A stretch of DNA of 64,000 nucleotides from Bifidobacterium amazonense (GTDB taxonomy: Bacteria > Actinomycetota > Actinomycetes > Actinomycetales > Bifidobacteriaceae): NCBI RefSeq assembly GCF_018555435.2, contig NZ_JAFEJT020000012.1:1-64000 (forward strand). The letters run 5' to 3'. Within the stretch, counting starts at the first letter, position 1. Each line of letters starts with the position of its first letter. Under the pieces are notes generated by a model. The model saw only the letters and a list, made by a program, of their open reading frames with translations. It had not been told where the DNA came from and searched no databases. Positions 35,723 through 44,506 of the stretch are shown in pieces. Made by a program: the position numbers and the translations under genes.

Positions 35723-36649
35723 ATGCACCCGACAAAGAGGATCACCGTGCTCTCCGATCTGTCGGAGCGCATCGAATACAACATCCCCGAACTGCCGATA
35801 TACGCACGCTGCGACCCGCTGTCGATCTTCCCCGACTGCCGGTGCCCGTGTCACTGGCATCGCGATCTCGAGTTCATCCATGTGATCAGCGGCGACCTGC
35901 ACCATTTCGTCAACGGCCGGGTCACGGTGCTGCATCCCGGCGAGGGCGTGGTGATCAACTCCAGCCGGCTGCACTACGGCTTCTCCCCCTCGAAGCAGGA
36001 CGTGCGGTTCTCGTGCACGGTGATCAGCCCCACGCTGTTCGAACATCTGACGCCGTCGGTGACGGCCCGCTGCGAACGGGCGTTCGCGCAGCACATGGAT
36101 GACTGTCTGCTCCTGAGGCCGGGCGTCGACTGGCAGCGGGACGTGATGATGGGCATCGAACGGGTGGTGCGACTGTCGCCGGGAGGCGGCGTGCGGGGCA
36201 TGGAGAACGGCGTCGACATGTCGCCGCTGCCGGCGGTGGCCGCGGCGATCGACCTGTGCGACATGGTGCTCGACCGGTTCCGGCCGAACGACGGCGAGCC
36301 GGACGAGGCCGCGTCCATCGAACAGCGCAACCGCATGAGCGTGCTGAATATGACAGGCATCATCCAGAGCCGGTTCCGTGACCCGCTCGGACTGGACGAC
36401 GTCGCGGCGGCCGGGGACGTCAGCCGCAGCCAATGCTGCATCCTGTTCCGCAAGTACGTGGGACGCACGCCGAACGAATATCTGACCGAACGGCGCGTCG
36501 AGGAGGCACGCAGGCTGCTGCGCGAGACCAACGGGTCGGTCGCGGAGATCGCGCGGGCGTGCGGGTTCTCCACGGCCAGCTATTTTGTCAACGTGTTCCG
36601 CCGGCGCGTCGGCGTGACGCCCGGGGCGTTCCGTGAACGGTCGAGGTAA
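35723..36649 (+). CDS. AraC family transcriptional regulator with cupin sensor
   Basis: 308-aa regulator. The N-terminal cupin domain has CPCHWHRDLEFIHVISGDLHHFVNG (about 36-60) and HPGEGVVINSSRLHYG, which would bind a small ligand, often a sugar. The C-terminal AraC DNA-binding domain (about 205-305) contains two helix-turn-helix units: LDDVAAAGDVSRSQCCILF and VAEIARACGFSTASYFVNVFRRRVGVTP. ATG has GGGAGG seven bases upstream. The gene is followed by a terminator and by a convergent NCS2 permease. Its target is not evident. Confidence 0.9.
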   Translation: MHPTKRITVLSDLSERIEYNIPELPIYARCDPLSIFPDCRCPCHWHRDLEFIHVISGDLHHFVNGRVTVLHPGEGVVINSSRLHYGFSPSKQDVRFSCTVISPTLFEHLTPSVTARCERAFAQHMDDCLLLRPGVDWQRDVMMGIERVVRLSPGGGVRGMENGVDMSPLPAVAAAIDLCDMVLDRFRPNDGEPDEAASIEQRNRMSVLNMTGIIQSRFRDPLGLDDVAAAGDVSRSQCCILFRKYVGRTPNEYLTERRVEEARRLLRETNGSVAEIARACGFSTASYFVNVFRRRVGVTPGAFRERSR

Positions 36650-36655
36650 ACGAAA

Positions 36656-36683
36656 AAGGCTTCCCTCATGCGAGGGAAGCCTT
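36656..36683. terminator. terminator after the AraC regulator
   Basis: AAGGCTTCCCTC and GAGGGAAGCCTT form a perfect 12-bp stem with an ATGC loop, preceded on the plus strand by GAAAA and followed by GTAT. It can act in both directions between the regulator and the convergent permease. Confidence 0.75.
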
Positions 36684-36735
36684 GTATGACGCCGGTATGG
36701 CTCGGCCCCGGCCATTGAAGCCGGGCCGACCGGGA

Positions 36736-38025
36736 CTACAGGATGTCCGGATCGTTCCTGTCGATGGTGCCGGTGGCCTTGCCGATGGCCTTGAGGCCGT
36801 GGTAGGCGACGAGGATCACGATCGTGCCGATGGCGATGCCGTTGAACTGGATGCCGCTGAACGCGAACTCGAACTGGCCGATGGCGATGATCATGACGAT
36901 AGCCGCGACCATGATGTTGAGCGGCTTGTCGAAGTTGACCTTGTTCTCGACCCAGATGCGGATGCCCATCATGCCGATCATGCCGTAGAGCAGCGTGGTC
37001 ACGCCGCCGAGCACGCCGGCGGGGATGGTGTTGATGATCGCGCCGAACTTCGGGCACAGGCTCAGCAGCAGGGCGAAGCCGGCCGCGCACCAGTAGGCGG
37101 CGGTCGAGTAGACCTTGGTGGCGGCCATCACGCCGATGTTCTCGCCGTACGTGGTGGTGCCGGAGCCGCCGCCGAAGCCGGCGATCGCGGTGCCGAGACC
37201 GTCGGCGAACAGGGCGGTGCCCATCTGGTTGTCGTAGTCGCGGCCGGTCATCTGCGCGACGGACTTGACGTGGCCGACGTTCTCGGCGACGAGCACGAGC
37301 ACGACCGGCAGGAACATCGGCAGGATCGAGAAGTCGATCTGCGGCGTGTGGAACTGCGGGAAGCCGATCCACGCGGCCTTGCCGATCGCGGAGAAGTCGA
37401 CCTGGCCGCGCACGCACGCGTACGCGTAGCCGATGATCACGCCGAGCAGGATGTTGAGTCGGCCGGCAAGGCCCTTGAACAGCACGGCGACCAGCAGCAC
37501 GGCGACCAGCGTGACGAGCGCGGTGTCGGGCGCGGCCTTGAAGTTGTTCCACACGCTGGGGGCCAGGTTGAAGCCGATGATCGCGACGATGGCGCCGTTG
37601 ACGACCGGCGGCATGATGATGTCGATCCACTTGGAGCCGGCGTAGTGCACGGCCACGCCGACGAGCGCGAGCAGCAGGCCGGTGACCATGATGCCGAAGC
37701 TGGCGACCGCGATGCCCTTGTTCGCGGTGGTGACGGCGGTGATCGGCGCGATGAAGCCGAACGAGGAGCCGAGATAGCTCGGCAGCACGTTCCTGTTGAT
37801 GAGCAGGAACAGGGCGGTCGACAGCGCGGTGAAGAACAGCGTGGTCGACGGGTCGAAGCCGGTGAGGATCGGCACGAGGAAGGTCGCGCCGAACATGGCG
37901 ACGACGTGCTGCGCGCCGATGCCGGCGGTGCGCGGCCAGGTCAGGCGCTCGTCGGGTTCGACGACCTCGCCGGGGGCGAGCGTCTTGCCGTCGCCGTGCA
38001 GCGCCCAGGTGAACAGGTTCTTCAT
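36736..38025 (-). CDS. NCS2 uracil/xanthine permease
   Basis: Proton-coupled nucleobase importer, 429 aa, 12-14 hydrophobic segments. UraA-type text: GAQHVVAMFGATFLVPILTG with the NCS2 Gln/His positions, LGSSFGFIAPI, GFGGGSGTTTYGENIGVMAATKV (signature region with the Glu that contacts the base) and the late AGVLGGVTTLLYGMIG. Uracil is the likely substrate because of UraA/PyrP similarity; xanthine/uric acid members are close. Start ATG 38025 with AAGGAG upstream. A TACAAT -10-like box lies about 65 bp upstream. Confidence 0.9.
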   Translation of the reverse strand: MKNLFTWALHGDGKTLAPGEVVEPDERLTWPRTAGIGAQHVVAMFGATFLVPILTGFDPSTTLFFTALSTALFLLINRNVLPSYLGSSFGFIAPITAVTTANKGIAVASFGIMVTGLLLALVGVAVHYAGSKWIDIIMPPVVNGAIVAIIGFNLAPSVWNNFKAAPDTALVTLVAVLLVAVLFKGLAGRLNILLGVIIGYAYACVRGQVDFSAIGKAAWIGFPQFHTPQIDFSILPMFLPVVLVLVAENVGHVKSVAQMTGRDYDNQMGTALFADGLGTAIAGFGGGSGTTTYGENIGVMAATKVYSTAAYWCAAGFALLLSLCPKFGAIINTIPAGVLGGVTTLLYGMIGMMGIRIWVENKVNFDKPLNIMVAAIVMIIAIGQFEFAFSGIQFNGIAIGTIVILVAYHGLKAIGKATGTIDRNDPDIL

Positions 38026-38146
38026 AGGTGAACTCCTTCGGTTCTCTCCGAGCGGGCGCTTCACATCATGCGCCCGCACATCGTGAGCCATTGTAGCCTG
38101 TTCACCGGTACTTCACATTTCCGGGCATGGGCGAGGCCCTGCGGCC

Positions 38147-38959
38147 TCACAGGTGCGGGTCGACGGCGTGCACCACGTCCACCAAGTCGCCGTTGGACAG
38201 CGTCGGTTTCTTGAACGAACGCCAGTCGGTCACCTGGACCTCCCATTTGCCGGTCTCCTCGTTCAGCATCGGACGCGCGGTCTGCTCCCAGCGGAACCGC
38301 TTGTACGTACGTCCGGTCGCCGGGTCGCGCCGCGAATAGTGCAGGCACGTGCAGTTCGTGATCTGCCATTCGGGCGACGCGGCGCGGTGCATGAACTCCT
38401 CGTCCGACAGGTCCTCGAGCACGAGCATCAGCGCGAGCATCAGGTCGCCGTGGCTGACCATCACCACCGACTGCGCGTCGGACTTGCGGTCGAGCGACGT
38501 GAGCAGGTTGTGGACGCGGTTCTCGGCCACGTCGGCGATCGACTCGCCCGCCGGCGGGCGCCAGTACAGCGGGTCGGTGTTCTTGAACATCCAGTTGCGC
38601 GGGTAGTTGCTGCGGAAGTCGTCCTTGGTGATCGTGTTGATCTCGCCCCACGAGCGTTCACGCAGCACGCGCGTCTCCTCCCATTTCGCCTTGGGCAGCG
38701 CCATCGTGGCGGCGGTCTCGCGCGTGCGCACGAACGGCGAGACGAGATAGCGGTCGAACAGCTGCTGCTGGTCGACGAGCCAACGGCCGATGCAGTCGGC
38801 CTGCTTGCGGCCGGTGGCGGTGAGTCGCCACGAACGGTCGGGCACGGTGACGTTGTCCTGCGTGTACAGCGAGTTGTCGCCCTGCTCGCCGGCGCTGATG
38901 ATCACGTTCGCCTCCGACTCTCCATGTCGGATCACATACAAATCAAGCGGCATTCCCAT
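38147..38959 (-). CDS. histidine phosphatase family protein
   Basis: 270-aa member of the phosphoglycerate-mutase-like branch of histidine phosphatases. Phosphohistidine motif YVIRHGESEANV (R11, H12, G13, E14), second histidine in VVMVSHGDLM, and RTRETAATMALPKAKWEETRVLRERSWGEI. Metabolic substrates differ widely in this family, so none is named. A perfect palindrome (39005-39026) lies 46 bp upstream, a possible operator. Confidence 0.88.
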   Translation of the reverse strand: MGMPLDLYVIRHGESEANVIISAGEQGDNSLYTQDNVTVPDRSWRLTATGRKQADCIGRWLVDQQQLFDRYLVSPFVRTRETAATMALPKAKWEETRVLRERSWGEINTITKDDFRSNYPRNWMFKNTDPLYWRPPAGESIADVAENRVHNLLTSLDRKSDAQSVVMVSHGDLMLALMLVLEDLSDEEFMHRAASPEWQITNCTCLHYSRRDPATGRTYKRFRWEQTARPMLNEETGKWEVQVTDWRSFKKPTLSNGDLVDVVHAVDPHL

Positions 38960-39004
38960 AGCCGTGTTCCTCTTTTCGGATCGTACCTCGTTGTCTTACC
39001 GTAT

Positions 39005-39026
39005 CGTACGGCAACGTTGCCGTACG
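39005..39026. promoter_or_regulatory. perfect 22-bp palindrome upstream of the histidine phosphatase
   Basis: The half-site CGTACGGCAAC meets its exact complement with no spacer, so a hairpin would lack a loop. The absence of a loop and of a U-tract makes a dimeric repressor site more likely than a terminator. The central GGCAACGTTGCC has the even, CG-centred symmetry of LacI-type operators. Confidence 0.45.
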
Positions 39027-39143
39027 GGCGAATCCGTCCGCCGCGGGAAGAATTCACCGAACGTACAGTCGCACGTCACCGTATGCCGCCGCATGCGCAG
39101 TCCGCCGCCGCACGCGAGCGCACGCCGTCGGCTCCCGACGGCG

Positions 39144-39893
39144 CTACTCGGGCCAGATGCCGGTCTGCGCATACTTGCGCCGGTATTGGCCGGGCGTCAT
39201 GCCGGCATGCTCGCGGAACACCTTGGTGAAGTGGCTTTGCGAACGATAGGCGAGGATCTGCGCGATCTCGCCGAGCGAATAGTCGGAGTACTTGAGCATG
39301 TTCTCGGCCGCCTCCATGCGCTTGGCCGTCACGTACTTCGATATCGGCGTGCCCGTTTCGCGAGAGAACAGTTCGGACAGGTACGTGGGGTTGAGCCCGG
39401 CGTGCTCGGCGAGGCGTTCGACGGTGATCCGCTCGTGCAGATGGTAGTGGATGAAGTCCATGGTTTCGGCCACGGCCTTGGAGTGGATTTCGGACTTCTG
39501 CATGTCGGCCATGGCCCACGTGAAGAACGTCATCATGTCGGTGTGCAGTCGGCGCACGTCGTTGGCGTCCTTGCACCGGTCCATGTCCTGGATGTACAGG
39601 TCGGATGCGTTGTAGGCGTCCTCCTCGTCCATGCCGCCTTCGATCGCGAAGCGCGTGGCGAGCGTGATCGACGTGACGAACCGGTATTTCGCGTTGCGCA
39701 CCGGATCGTCGGACAGGTGGCCGTACAGGCCCGAGTCCCACAGTCGCGCGCTTTCGGCGATGGCCGCGCCGTCGCCGGAGCGCATGAGATCGTACTGTTT
39801 CATCTCCTCGACGTAGCGGTGGTGGCGGATGCGGTCCTCGCGCGAGATGAAGTCGAGATACCGCAGTTTCGCTTCACTGGCGATCTGGTCCAT
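39144..39893 (-). CDS. AraC family transcriptional regulator
   Basis: 249-aa protein. The N-terminal ~145 residues are mostly helical (LRYLDFISREDRIRHHRYVEEM, HTDMMTFFTWAMADMQ) without a cupin. The C-terminal AraC/XylS domain (about 150-245) has ITVERLAEHAGLNPTYLSELFSRETGTP and LGEIAQILAYRSQSHFTKVFREHAGMTPGQYRRKY. This two-helix-domain layout resembles regulators linked to YesN-type or transporter genes. It overlaps the EamA transporter start region by 20 bp, downstream in the same operon. Confidence 0.88.
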   Translation of the reverse strand: MDQIASEAKLRYLDFISREDRIRHHRYVEEMKQYDLMRSGDGAAIAESARLWDSGLYGHLSDDPVRNAKYRFVTSITLATRFAIEGGMDEEDAYNASDLYIQDMDRCKDANDVRRLHTDMMTFFTWAMADMQKSEIHSKAVAETMDFIHYHLHERITVERLAEHAGLNPTYLSELFSRETGTPISKYVTAKRMEAAENMLKYSDYSLGEIAQILAYRSQSHFTKVFREHAGMTPGQYRRKYAQTGIWPE

Positions 39894-40908
39894 GCGTCGC
39901 CTCCTTGCCCGCGCCGTCGAGCGCGTCCCGCTCTGCGTTCCTGCGGTGCCGGCGGAATGGACTGGGCAAGGCGACCTCGGACAGGATGATCGCGCAGAAG
40001 ATGAGCACGAAGCCGGTCACGGACTGCGCGGTGAGGACTTCGCCGTAGAAGAGCACGGAGACGAGCACGCCGAACACGCTTTCCGTGCTCAGGATGATGG
40101 ATGCCTGCGCGGTGGGCAGGTGCTGCACGGCGATGGTCTGGAACAGCTGCGCGACGATGGTCGATCCGATCACGAGATACGCGAGGCCGGCGATGAGGTC
40201 CCAGCGCAGCCAGCCGGCCTGGGGCGCGCCTTCGACCGGCACGGCGCCGGCGAGGAAGAGAACGGCGGTGAACACGAATTCCATGAACATGAGCCCCGTC
40301 GCGTCATAGCGGCGTCCGAGCATGCCGACGGTGACGAGGTTGAGCGCGAAGAAGAACGCGCCGACGATGGTGATGCCGTCGCCGAAGCTCATGTGCAGCA
40401 GTTCCGCTCCCCCGCCGCCGCTGAGCGAGACGAAGCCGATGCCGACCACGCATACGAACGTGGCGACGATGTGCTGCCATGTCGGTCTACGTTTGGTGAG
40501 CGCCCAGATGAGGAACGGCACCATCACGCAGTACGTGTCGGTCAGGAACGCGTTGCGTCCGGGGGCCGTGAGCGACAGGCCCCACAGTTGGAAGATGTAG
40601 CCGAGCCAGAACGAGAGCGCAAGCAGGATGCCGGGGATCACGTAGCGTCGCAGGCCGATGCGACGCAGATGCGGCAGGAACACGATGCCGAGGATGATGG
40701 CGGCCGAACCCATGCGCAGCACCATCATCCACTGGGTGGGAATGGTCTGCTGGACGTGCTTGAGGATCGTGTATCCGGAGCCCCACACGGCGGCGTTGAC
40801 CACCAGCATGAGCCGGGCCAACGACGGGGAAACCCTGATTCCCTCCCGCTGTCGCACGTCTGACCGTCCTTGTCCGTTGCCGTTCTGCCCATTCGACTGC
40901 TTGTTCAC
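39874..40908 (-). CDS. EamA/DMT family transporter
   Basis: 344-aa membrane protein with ten predicted helices in two EamA halves. Repeat text: VNAAVWGSGYTILKHVQQTIP and RMGSAAIILGIVFLP in the first half, then AYLVIGSTIVAQLFQTIAVQHLPTAQASIILSTESVFGVLVSVLFYGE in the second. DMT proteins export amino acids, metabolites or drugs; the substrate is unknown. A ~28-residue polar N-terminus and a basic His/Arg C-terminus lie in the cytosol. It shares an operon with the AraC-type regulator (20-bp overlap). Confidence 0.88.
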   Translation of the reverse strand: MNKQSNGQNGNGQGRSDVRQREGIRVSPSLARLMLVVNAAVWGSGYTILKHVQQTIPTQWMMVLRMGSAAIILGIVFLPHLRRIGLRRYVIPGILLALSFWLGYIFQLWGLSLTAPGRNAFLTDTYCVMVPFLIWALTKRRPTWQHIVATFVCVVGIGFVSLSGGGGAELLHMSFGDGITIVGAFFFALNLVTVGMLGRRYDATGLMFMEFVFTAVLFLAGAVPVEGAPQAGWLRWDLIAGLAYLVIGSTIVAQLFQTIAVQHLPTAQASIILSTESVFGVLVSVLFYGEVLTAQSVTGFVLIFCAIILSEVALPSPFRRHRRNAERDALDGAGKEATHGPDRQ

Positions 40909-40986
40909 GGAACGCTACGATAACAAAACGACGGACAAGGCACGCCCGATGCCGTCGCATGATCGCGGCGCCGTCCGACGGCTTGG

Positions 40987-41685
40987 CTATTTGATCTGGG
41001 TGATGCGGTCGCCCTTGACCATGAACGCGTGGCGCGCGATGTCGATCATGGGCTGGTCGAAGCGGCTGTCCGTATAGAATTCGTCGATCGGTTCGTCGCC
41101 GAACAGTTCGCGGAACCGTTTCGGCTTGTTCGTATTGAAGTTCAGGTAGGTGACCTCCATGCTCGACGGGTCGATCGTCGAGGCGACCAAACGGGACAGG
41201 CCGAGTCTGCGGCATGCCTCCCCCACGGTCACGTCGAACGAGGCGGTGACGATCACGTCGTCCGGCTGCGGCCGATACCACGGTTTGATGCGGCGCATGT
41301 TGCGGTCCCAGAACGAGCGGACCAGACCGTCGAGACCGCCGGATGCGGGGCGCGGAACCTCGTCGCCGGACGGCTGCGGCGTCCCGATCGCCTCCGGCTC
41401 GTCGGCAAGGTGCGCGACGTCGTCGAGCACCACGTCGAGACGGTCGCCGCACAGGTCGTTCACCCTGCGCGACTCGGACAGGTCGCGCAGGTATTTGCGG
41501 GCGATGCGTCCCACGCCGTACTCCATCTGCTCGAGCGTGGCCCGTCCGAGCTTGTATTTGATCGCATAGCGCAATACGGGCGCGATATGTCGGAACACCT
41601 TCGGGTCATGTCTGGCGCTGTACAGGTAGAGGTCGAACAGGCTTTCGCCGTCGTAGATCGTGCCGTCGAAATCAAACGCGCGCAT
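40987..41685 (-). CDS. HAD-IB family hydrolase
   Basis: Haloacid-dehalogenase-type phosphatase, 232 aa. Motif I is DFDGTIYDGESLF right at the N-terminus (nucleophile D4, acid D6), motif II TASFDVTVG and motif III/IV the Lys of NTNKPKRF and EFYTDSRFDQPM. The long cap with RRIKPWYRP matches the IB group (SerB-like, phosphoserine or lipid-phosphate phosphatases). ATG 41685 with AAAGGA upstream overlaps the stop of the GT2 gene by 14 bp. The partnership with a glycosyltransferase suggests a role in envelope sugar or phospholipid chemistry. Confidence 0.85.
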   Translation of the reverse strand: MRAFDFDGTIYDGESLFDLYLYSARHDPKVFRHIAPVLRYAIKYKLGRATLEQMEYGVGRIARKYLRDLSESRRVNDLCGDRLDVVLDDVAHLADEPEAIGTPQPSGDEVPRPASGGLDGLVRSFWDRNMRRIKPWYRPQPDDVIVTASFDVTVGEACRRLGLSRLVASTIDPSSMEVTYLNFNTNKPKRFRELFGDEPIDEFYTDSRFDQPMIDIARHAFMVKGDRITQIK

Positions 41686-42892
41686 CGTCGTCCTTTGCCA
41701 CGTTCCGGATCGCCGGCCGGCCGTTCGCATCCTCCTGCACGGCCCTGCCGATCCGGCCGAATCCACCGGCGAACCCGGTCCTGTCACGGCCGCCTTTCTC
41801 ATGTCCGGACTGGTCCCGACCGGTCTTCTCGGTACGTTCGTGCATATATTCTTTCCAGCCGCGGCCGATGCGCTTCCAATCGTCGCGCATCTCGCGGAAG
41901 TCGTCGACGGCGTCGTCCACGGAGTCCTTGAGCAATTCGAGCAGCGAACGCGTGGATTCGGGGACCTCGTCGTGGTCGTCGGCGATGTCCCTGCGCAGCC
42001 GGTCGATCCGACGACGCATTTCGTCGGCGTCCTCCGGGTCGATGTTGAGGCTGGCGGTGACGGTCTGGCGGATCGTCTCGTAATCGAGGTTCGCGAAGAA
42101 GGTCAGCTGCTGCAGCCGCATGAATCCCTTGAGTTCGGGATATCGTTCGAGGATGTAGGTCTCGCGGTCGTCGGCCGCCTTCATCCAGTCGCGCATGAGC
42201 TGCGGCGACCATGCGCTGGTGATCGATCCCCCGCGCAACCGGTAATGATAGAGCACTTCGGGGATGCGCACGATGCGTCGTGATTCGCCGATGACGTTGC
42301 AGATGCGCGCCATGTCCTCGATCTTGCGCCCGACCGGGAAGGAGAAGGCATGATCCTTGTAGATGGGCGCGGCGGCGAGGAACGACCAGAAGTAGCCGTC
42401 GATGTCGGCTTTGAGCTGGGCCTTGATGCCTTCGACCGGGGTCATGACCATGACCTGGTCGAAGTCGTTGTGTTTGTAATCGGAGATCAGCGGCGCGCCG
42501 TTTTCGGAGATCGTGTCGAATTGGAACATGACGAGGTCCGCATCGTGTTCGCGCATCGCGGCGAGACAATGCTCAATGAGCTGCGGGGCGACGGCGTCGT
42601 CGGAGTCGACGAAGTAGATGCATTCGCCGGTGGCCTGCGCGAGTCCGGCGTTGCGCGCGTCGGACAGCCCGCCGTTCGTCTTGTGGATGACGCGGATGCG
42701 ATCGTCCTTCGCCGCCCATGCGTCGCACATGGCGGGGCAGCCGTCCGGGGAACCGTCGTCCACAAGCAGGATCTCGAGCCTGCGGTGCGTCTGGCCGACG
42801 ATGCCGGCCACGCATTCGTCAAGATAGCGTTCCACCTTGTACACCGGCACGATGACCGACACCAGCGTATTCTCGTCCACGTGCATCGCCAT
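41672..42892 (-). CDS. glycosyltransferase family 2 protein
   Basis: 406-aa inverting glycosyltransferase. The GT-A core occupies the first ~230 residues: VSVIVPVYKVERYLDECV, EILLVDDGSPDGC, NGGLSDARNAGL and the metal-binding FVDSDDAVAP (DxD). The C-terminal ~150 residues are charged, helical and lack membrane helices. Most homologues build exopolysaccharide or teichoic-type sugars. ATG 42892 has GGGAG upstream, with a second ATG at 42886. Coupled to the HAD gene by overlap. Confidence 0.88.
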   Translation of the reverse strand: MAMHVDENTLVSVIVPVYKVERYLDECVAGIVGQTHRRLEILLVDDGSPDGCPAMCDAWAAKDDRIRVIHKTNGGLSDARNAGLAQATGECIYFVDSDDAVAPQLIEHCLAAMREHDADLVMFQFDTISENGAPLISDYKHNDFDQVMVMTPVEGIKAQLKADIDGYFWSFLAAAPIYKDHAFSFPVGRKIEDMARICNVIGESRRIVRIPEVLYHYRLRGGSITSAWSPQLMRDWMKAADDRETYILERYPELKGFMRLQQLTFFANLDYETIRQTVTASLNIDPEDADEMRRRIDRLRRDIADDHDEVPESTRSLLELLKDSVDDAVDDFREMRDDWKRIGRGWKEYMHERTEKTGRDQSGHEKGGRDRTGFAGGFGRIGRAVQEDANGRPAIRNVAKDDDARV

Positions 42893-43008
42893 GCGCTCTC
42901 CCAGTTCTCCTGCACGGCCCGACTCCCGCCGTTGCGCGTCACCGGTCCGGTGCGCGGGGTTCCGGAGTCCGACCATGATCCGTTCCTGTCCGTTGCCGAA
43001 TGCGCGGC

Positions 43009-43656
43009 CTACCAGATACGCGGACGCGTCAGCCCGTTGTCGGTGAGGAAGGCGGCCACGTCGCGCATCTCCTCCATGCAGATGCTGTGGGTCATGCCCG
43101 GGTAGACCTTTTCCGTCAGCGTGGCGTGGGCCTGATAGAACGCGGACATGTCACGCACCTCTTCGGCCGGGAAGATGTCGTCGGCGGAACCGTGTCCGTA
43201 GAACATGGGCGTGCGGAGCTCGGCCAGACGCTCGTCGCCGGGCAGCGCGCCGTGTGCGAGGAAGCCGGAGAAGCTCACCGCGGCGGCGTACCGTTCCGGA
43301 TCGAGCCTCAGCATTTCGCCGGCGAGCAGTCCTCCTTGGGAAAAGCCCATGACGACGATTTTCCGCTCCGCGGGAACGTTGGCCTTCACCCACGCGGCGA
43401 TAGCATCACCGGCGACCCTCGCCTGTTCGTCGAGCGATTCGCCGGTGGGCACGCCGTCGTACTCCCACTTGCCGAACCACGTGTATCCCATGCCGTATTC
43501 GATGGGTGCGCGCAGCGACGCGTAGTCGCCACCCGGCGCGCAGTACGCGAGCAGACCCGGCAGATCATGCTCGTTGGAGCCCCATCCGTGCAGCAGCAGG
43601 AACAATGGCTCCTTGGACTGCGGGTTGATCGACGTGAGCGCATGCGTGATGTTCAT
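43009..43656 (-). CDS. phospholipase/carboxylesterase family alpha/beta hydrolase
   Basis: 215-aa serine hydrolase of the carboxylesterase/thioesterase (Abhydrolase_2) group. LLLHGWGSNEHDLPGL provides the oxyanion loop, GFSQGG the nucleophile elbow (S106), GSADDIFP the acid (D159/D160) and MTHSI the histidine (H190). No signal peptide, so cytosolic. Substrates in this group are short acyl esters or acyl-protein thioesters; not decidable here. Single gene with its own spacer on both sides. Confidence 0.87.
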   Translation of the reverse strand: MNITHALTSINPQSKEPLFLLLHGWGSNEHDLPGLLAYCAPGGDYASLRAPIEYGMGYTWFGKWEYDGVPTGESLDEQARVAGDAIAAWVKANVPAERKIVVMGFSQGGLLAGEMLRLDPERYAAAVSFSGFLAHGALPGDERLAELRTPMFYGHGSADDIFPAEEVRDMSAFYQAHATLTEKVYPGMTHSICMEEMRDVAAFLTDNGLTRPRIW

Positions 43657-43735
43657 CGGTGGCCTCTTCCCTTGACTTGCCTGCTACGAGCGATGATACC
43701 GCGTTGCCTGCGGCAATCGCCGGATGCGACCGCGA

Positions 43736-43948
43736 TCAGCCTCCGATGAGGAAGTCGAGGACGTTCATGCCGGTGCTGGTCTGGGCCCGGTACAGTTCGG
43801 TGAATCCGCACTGGCTGCAGCTGATGGTGATGAACTTCTTGTTCTGCACGTCGAAGAGCTTGGCCAGATTGCCTCCGGTGGCCTGGAACTGGTCGCTGAC
43901 GTAGCTGCGGCATCCGCATTTGGCGCACACGTACTGCTGCTGATCCAT
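43736..43948 (-). CDS. small zinc-ribbon protein
   Basis: 70-aa protein with two CxxC pairs, C8-x2-C11 (plus C13) and C44-x2-C47, the layout of a zinc ribbon (DUF2082-like). It starts MDQQQYVCAKCGCRSYV and ends with GMNVLDFLIGG. It was not recognised beyond the ribbon; homologous small ribbons are described only as nucleic-acid-binding. ATG 43948 has AAAGGGAACCA upstream, and the gene at 44005 has a near-identical GGGAACCA leader. 56 bp separate the two, so they probably form a two-gene operon. Confidence 0.8.
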   Translation of the reverse strand: MDQQQYVCAKCGCRSYVSDQFQATGGNLAKLFDVQNKKFITISCSQCGFTELYRAQTSTGMNVLDFLIGG

Positions 43949-44004
43949 GATGTGGTTCCCTTTCGTGAACGGTGTCGGTATTTGCCCGGTCTGTCTGCCG
44001 GTAT

Positions 44005-44328
44005 CTACTGGTTGGACGACAGGCTGGTGGAGATCTGCTGTTCGACCCGGTCGAACGCCTGCGACAGCAGCATGTTGCCGGGCACGGTGGTGAGCAGGAA
44101 GGCGAGCACGGCTGCGACGGCCGCGCCGATCATGCCCTTGATGATCTTGATGACGATGCGGAACACCACGTAGGCGACCGCGCCGCCGACGGCGACGGTG
44201 ATCAGCGTGCGCACGGAATCCGGCAGGGTGCCGTACCACAGCACGATCCTGTCGATGAAGGACAGGTCGAGCTTGGACAGGTCGACGTTCGACAGATCCA
44301 GTTTCGACAGGTCAAAGTTGGTGTCCAT
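44005..44328 (-). CDS. membrane protein with N-terminal pentapeptide-like repeat
   Basis: 107 aa, function unknown. Residues 6-25 are four near-identical five-residue units DLSKL-DLSNV-DLSKL-DLSFI, the A(D/N)LXX pattern of pentapeptide-repeat proteins but much shorter than a full helix. A membrane-spanning region follows, about residues 43-85, likely two helices (VRTLITVAVGGAVAYVVF and MIGAAVAAVLAFLL). The C-terminus (VEQQISTSLSSNQ) is polar. RBS GGGAA lies upstream of ATG 44328. Confidence 0.7.
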   Translation of the reverse strand: MDTNFDLSKLDLSNVDLSKLDLSFIDRIVLWYGTLPDSVRTLITVAVGGAVAYVVFRIVIKIIKGMIGAAVAAVLAFLLTTVPGNMLLSQAFDRVEQQISTSLSSNQ

Positions 44329-44407
44329 TGGTTGGTTCCCTTCTTGCGTGTTGCCGCCGCGGGTACCCGCCTGCGGTCCGTATTCGCCCCATCATGCCGC
44401 AGACGGC

Positions 44408-44448
44408 CGGGAAATGCGATGATGGACGCGTCATCGTCGCATTTCCCG
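44408..44448 (-). terminator. hairpin downstream of the S10 peptidase gene
   Basis: CGGGAAATGCGA (44408-44419) pairs with TCGCATTTCCCG (44437-44448). Further pairing of GATG with CATC leaves a very small loop. It lies 59 bp past the peptidase stop. There is no U-tract, so it may only slow or stabilise transcripts. Confidence 0.45.
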
Positions 44449-44506
44449 CACATGCCATGTCACTTGTCCGTCACGCCACGTGCGTCATGCATATGACGTG
44501 CGCGTC

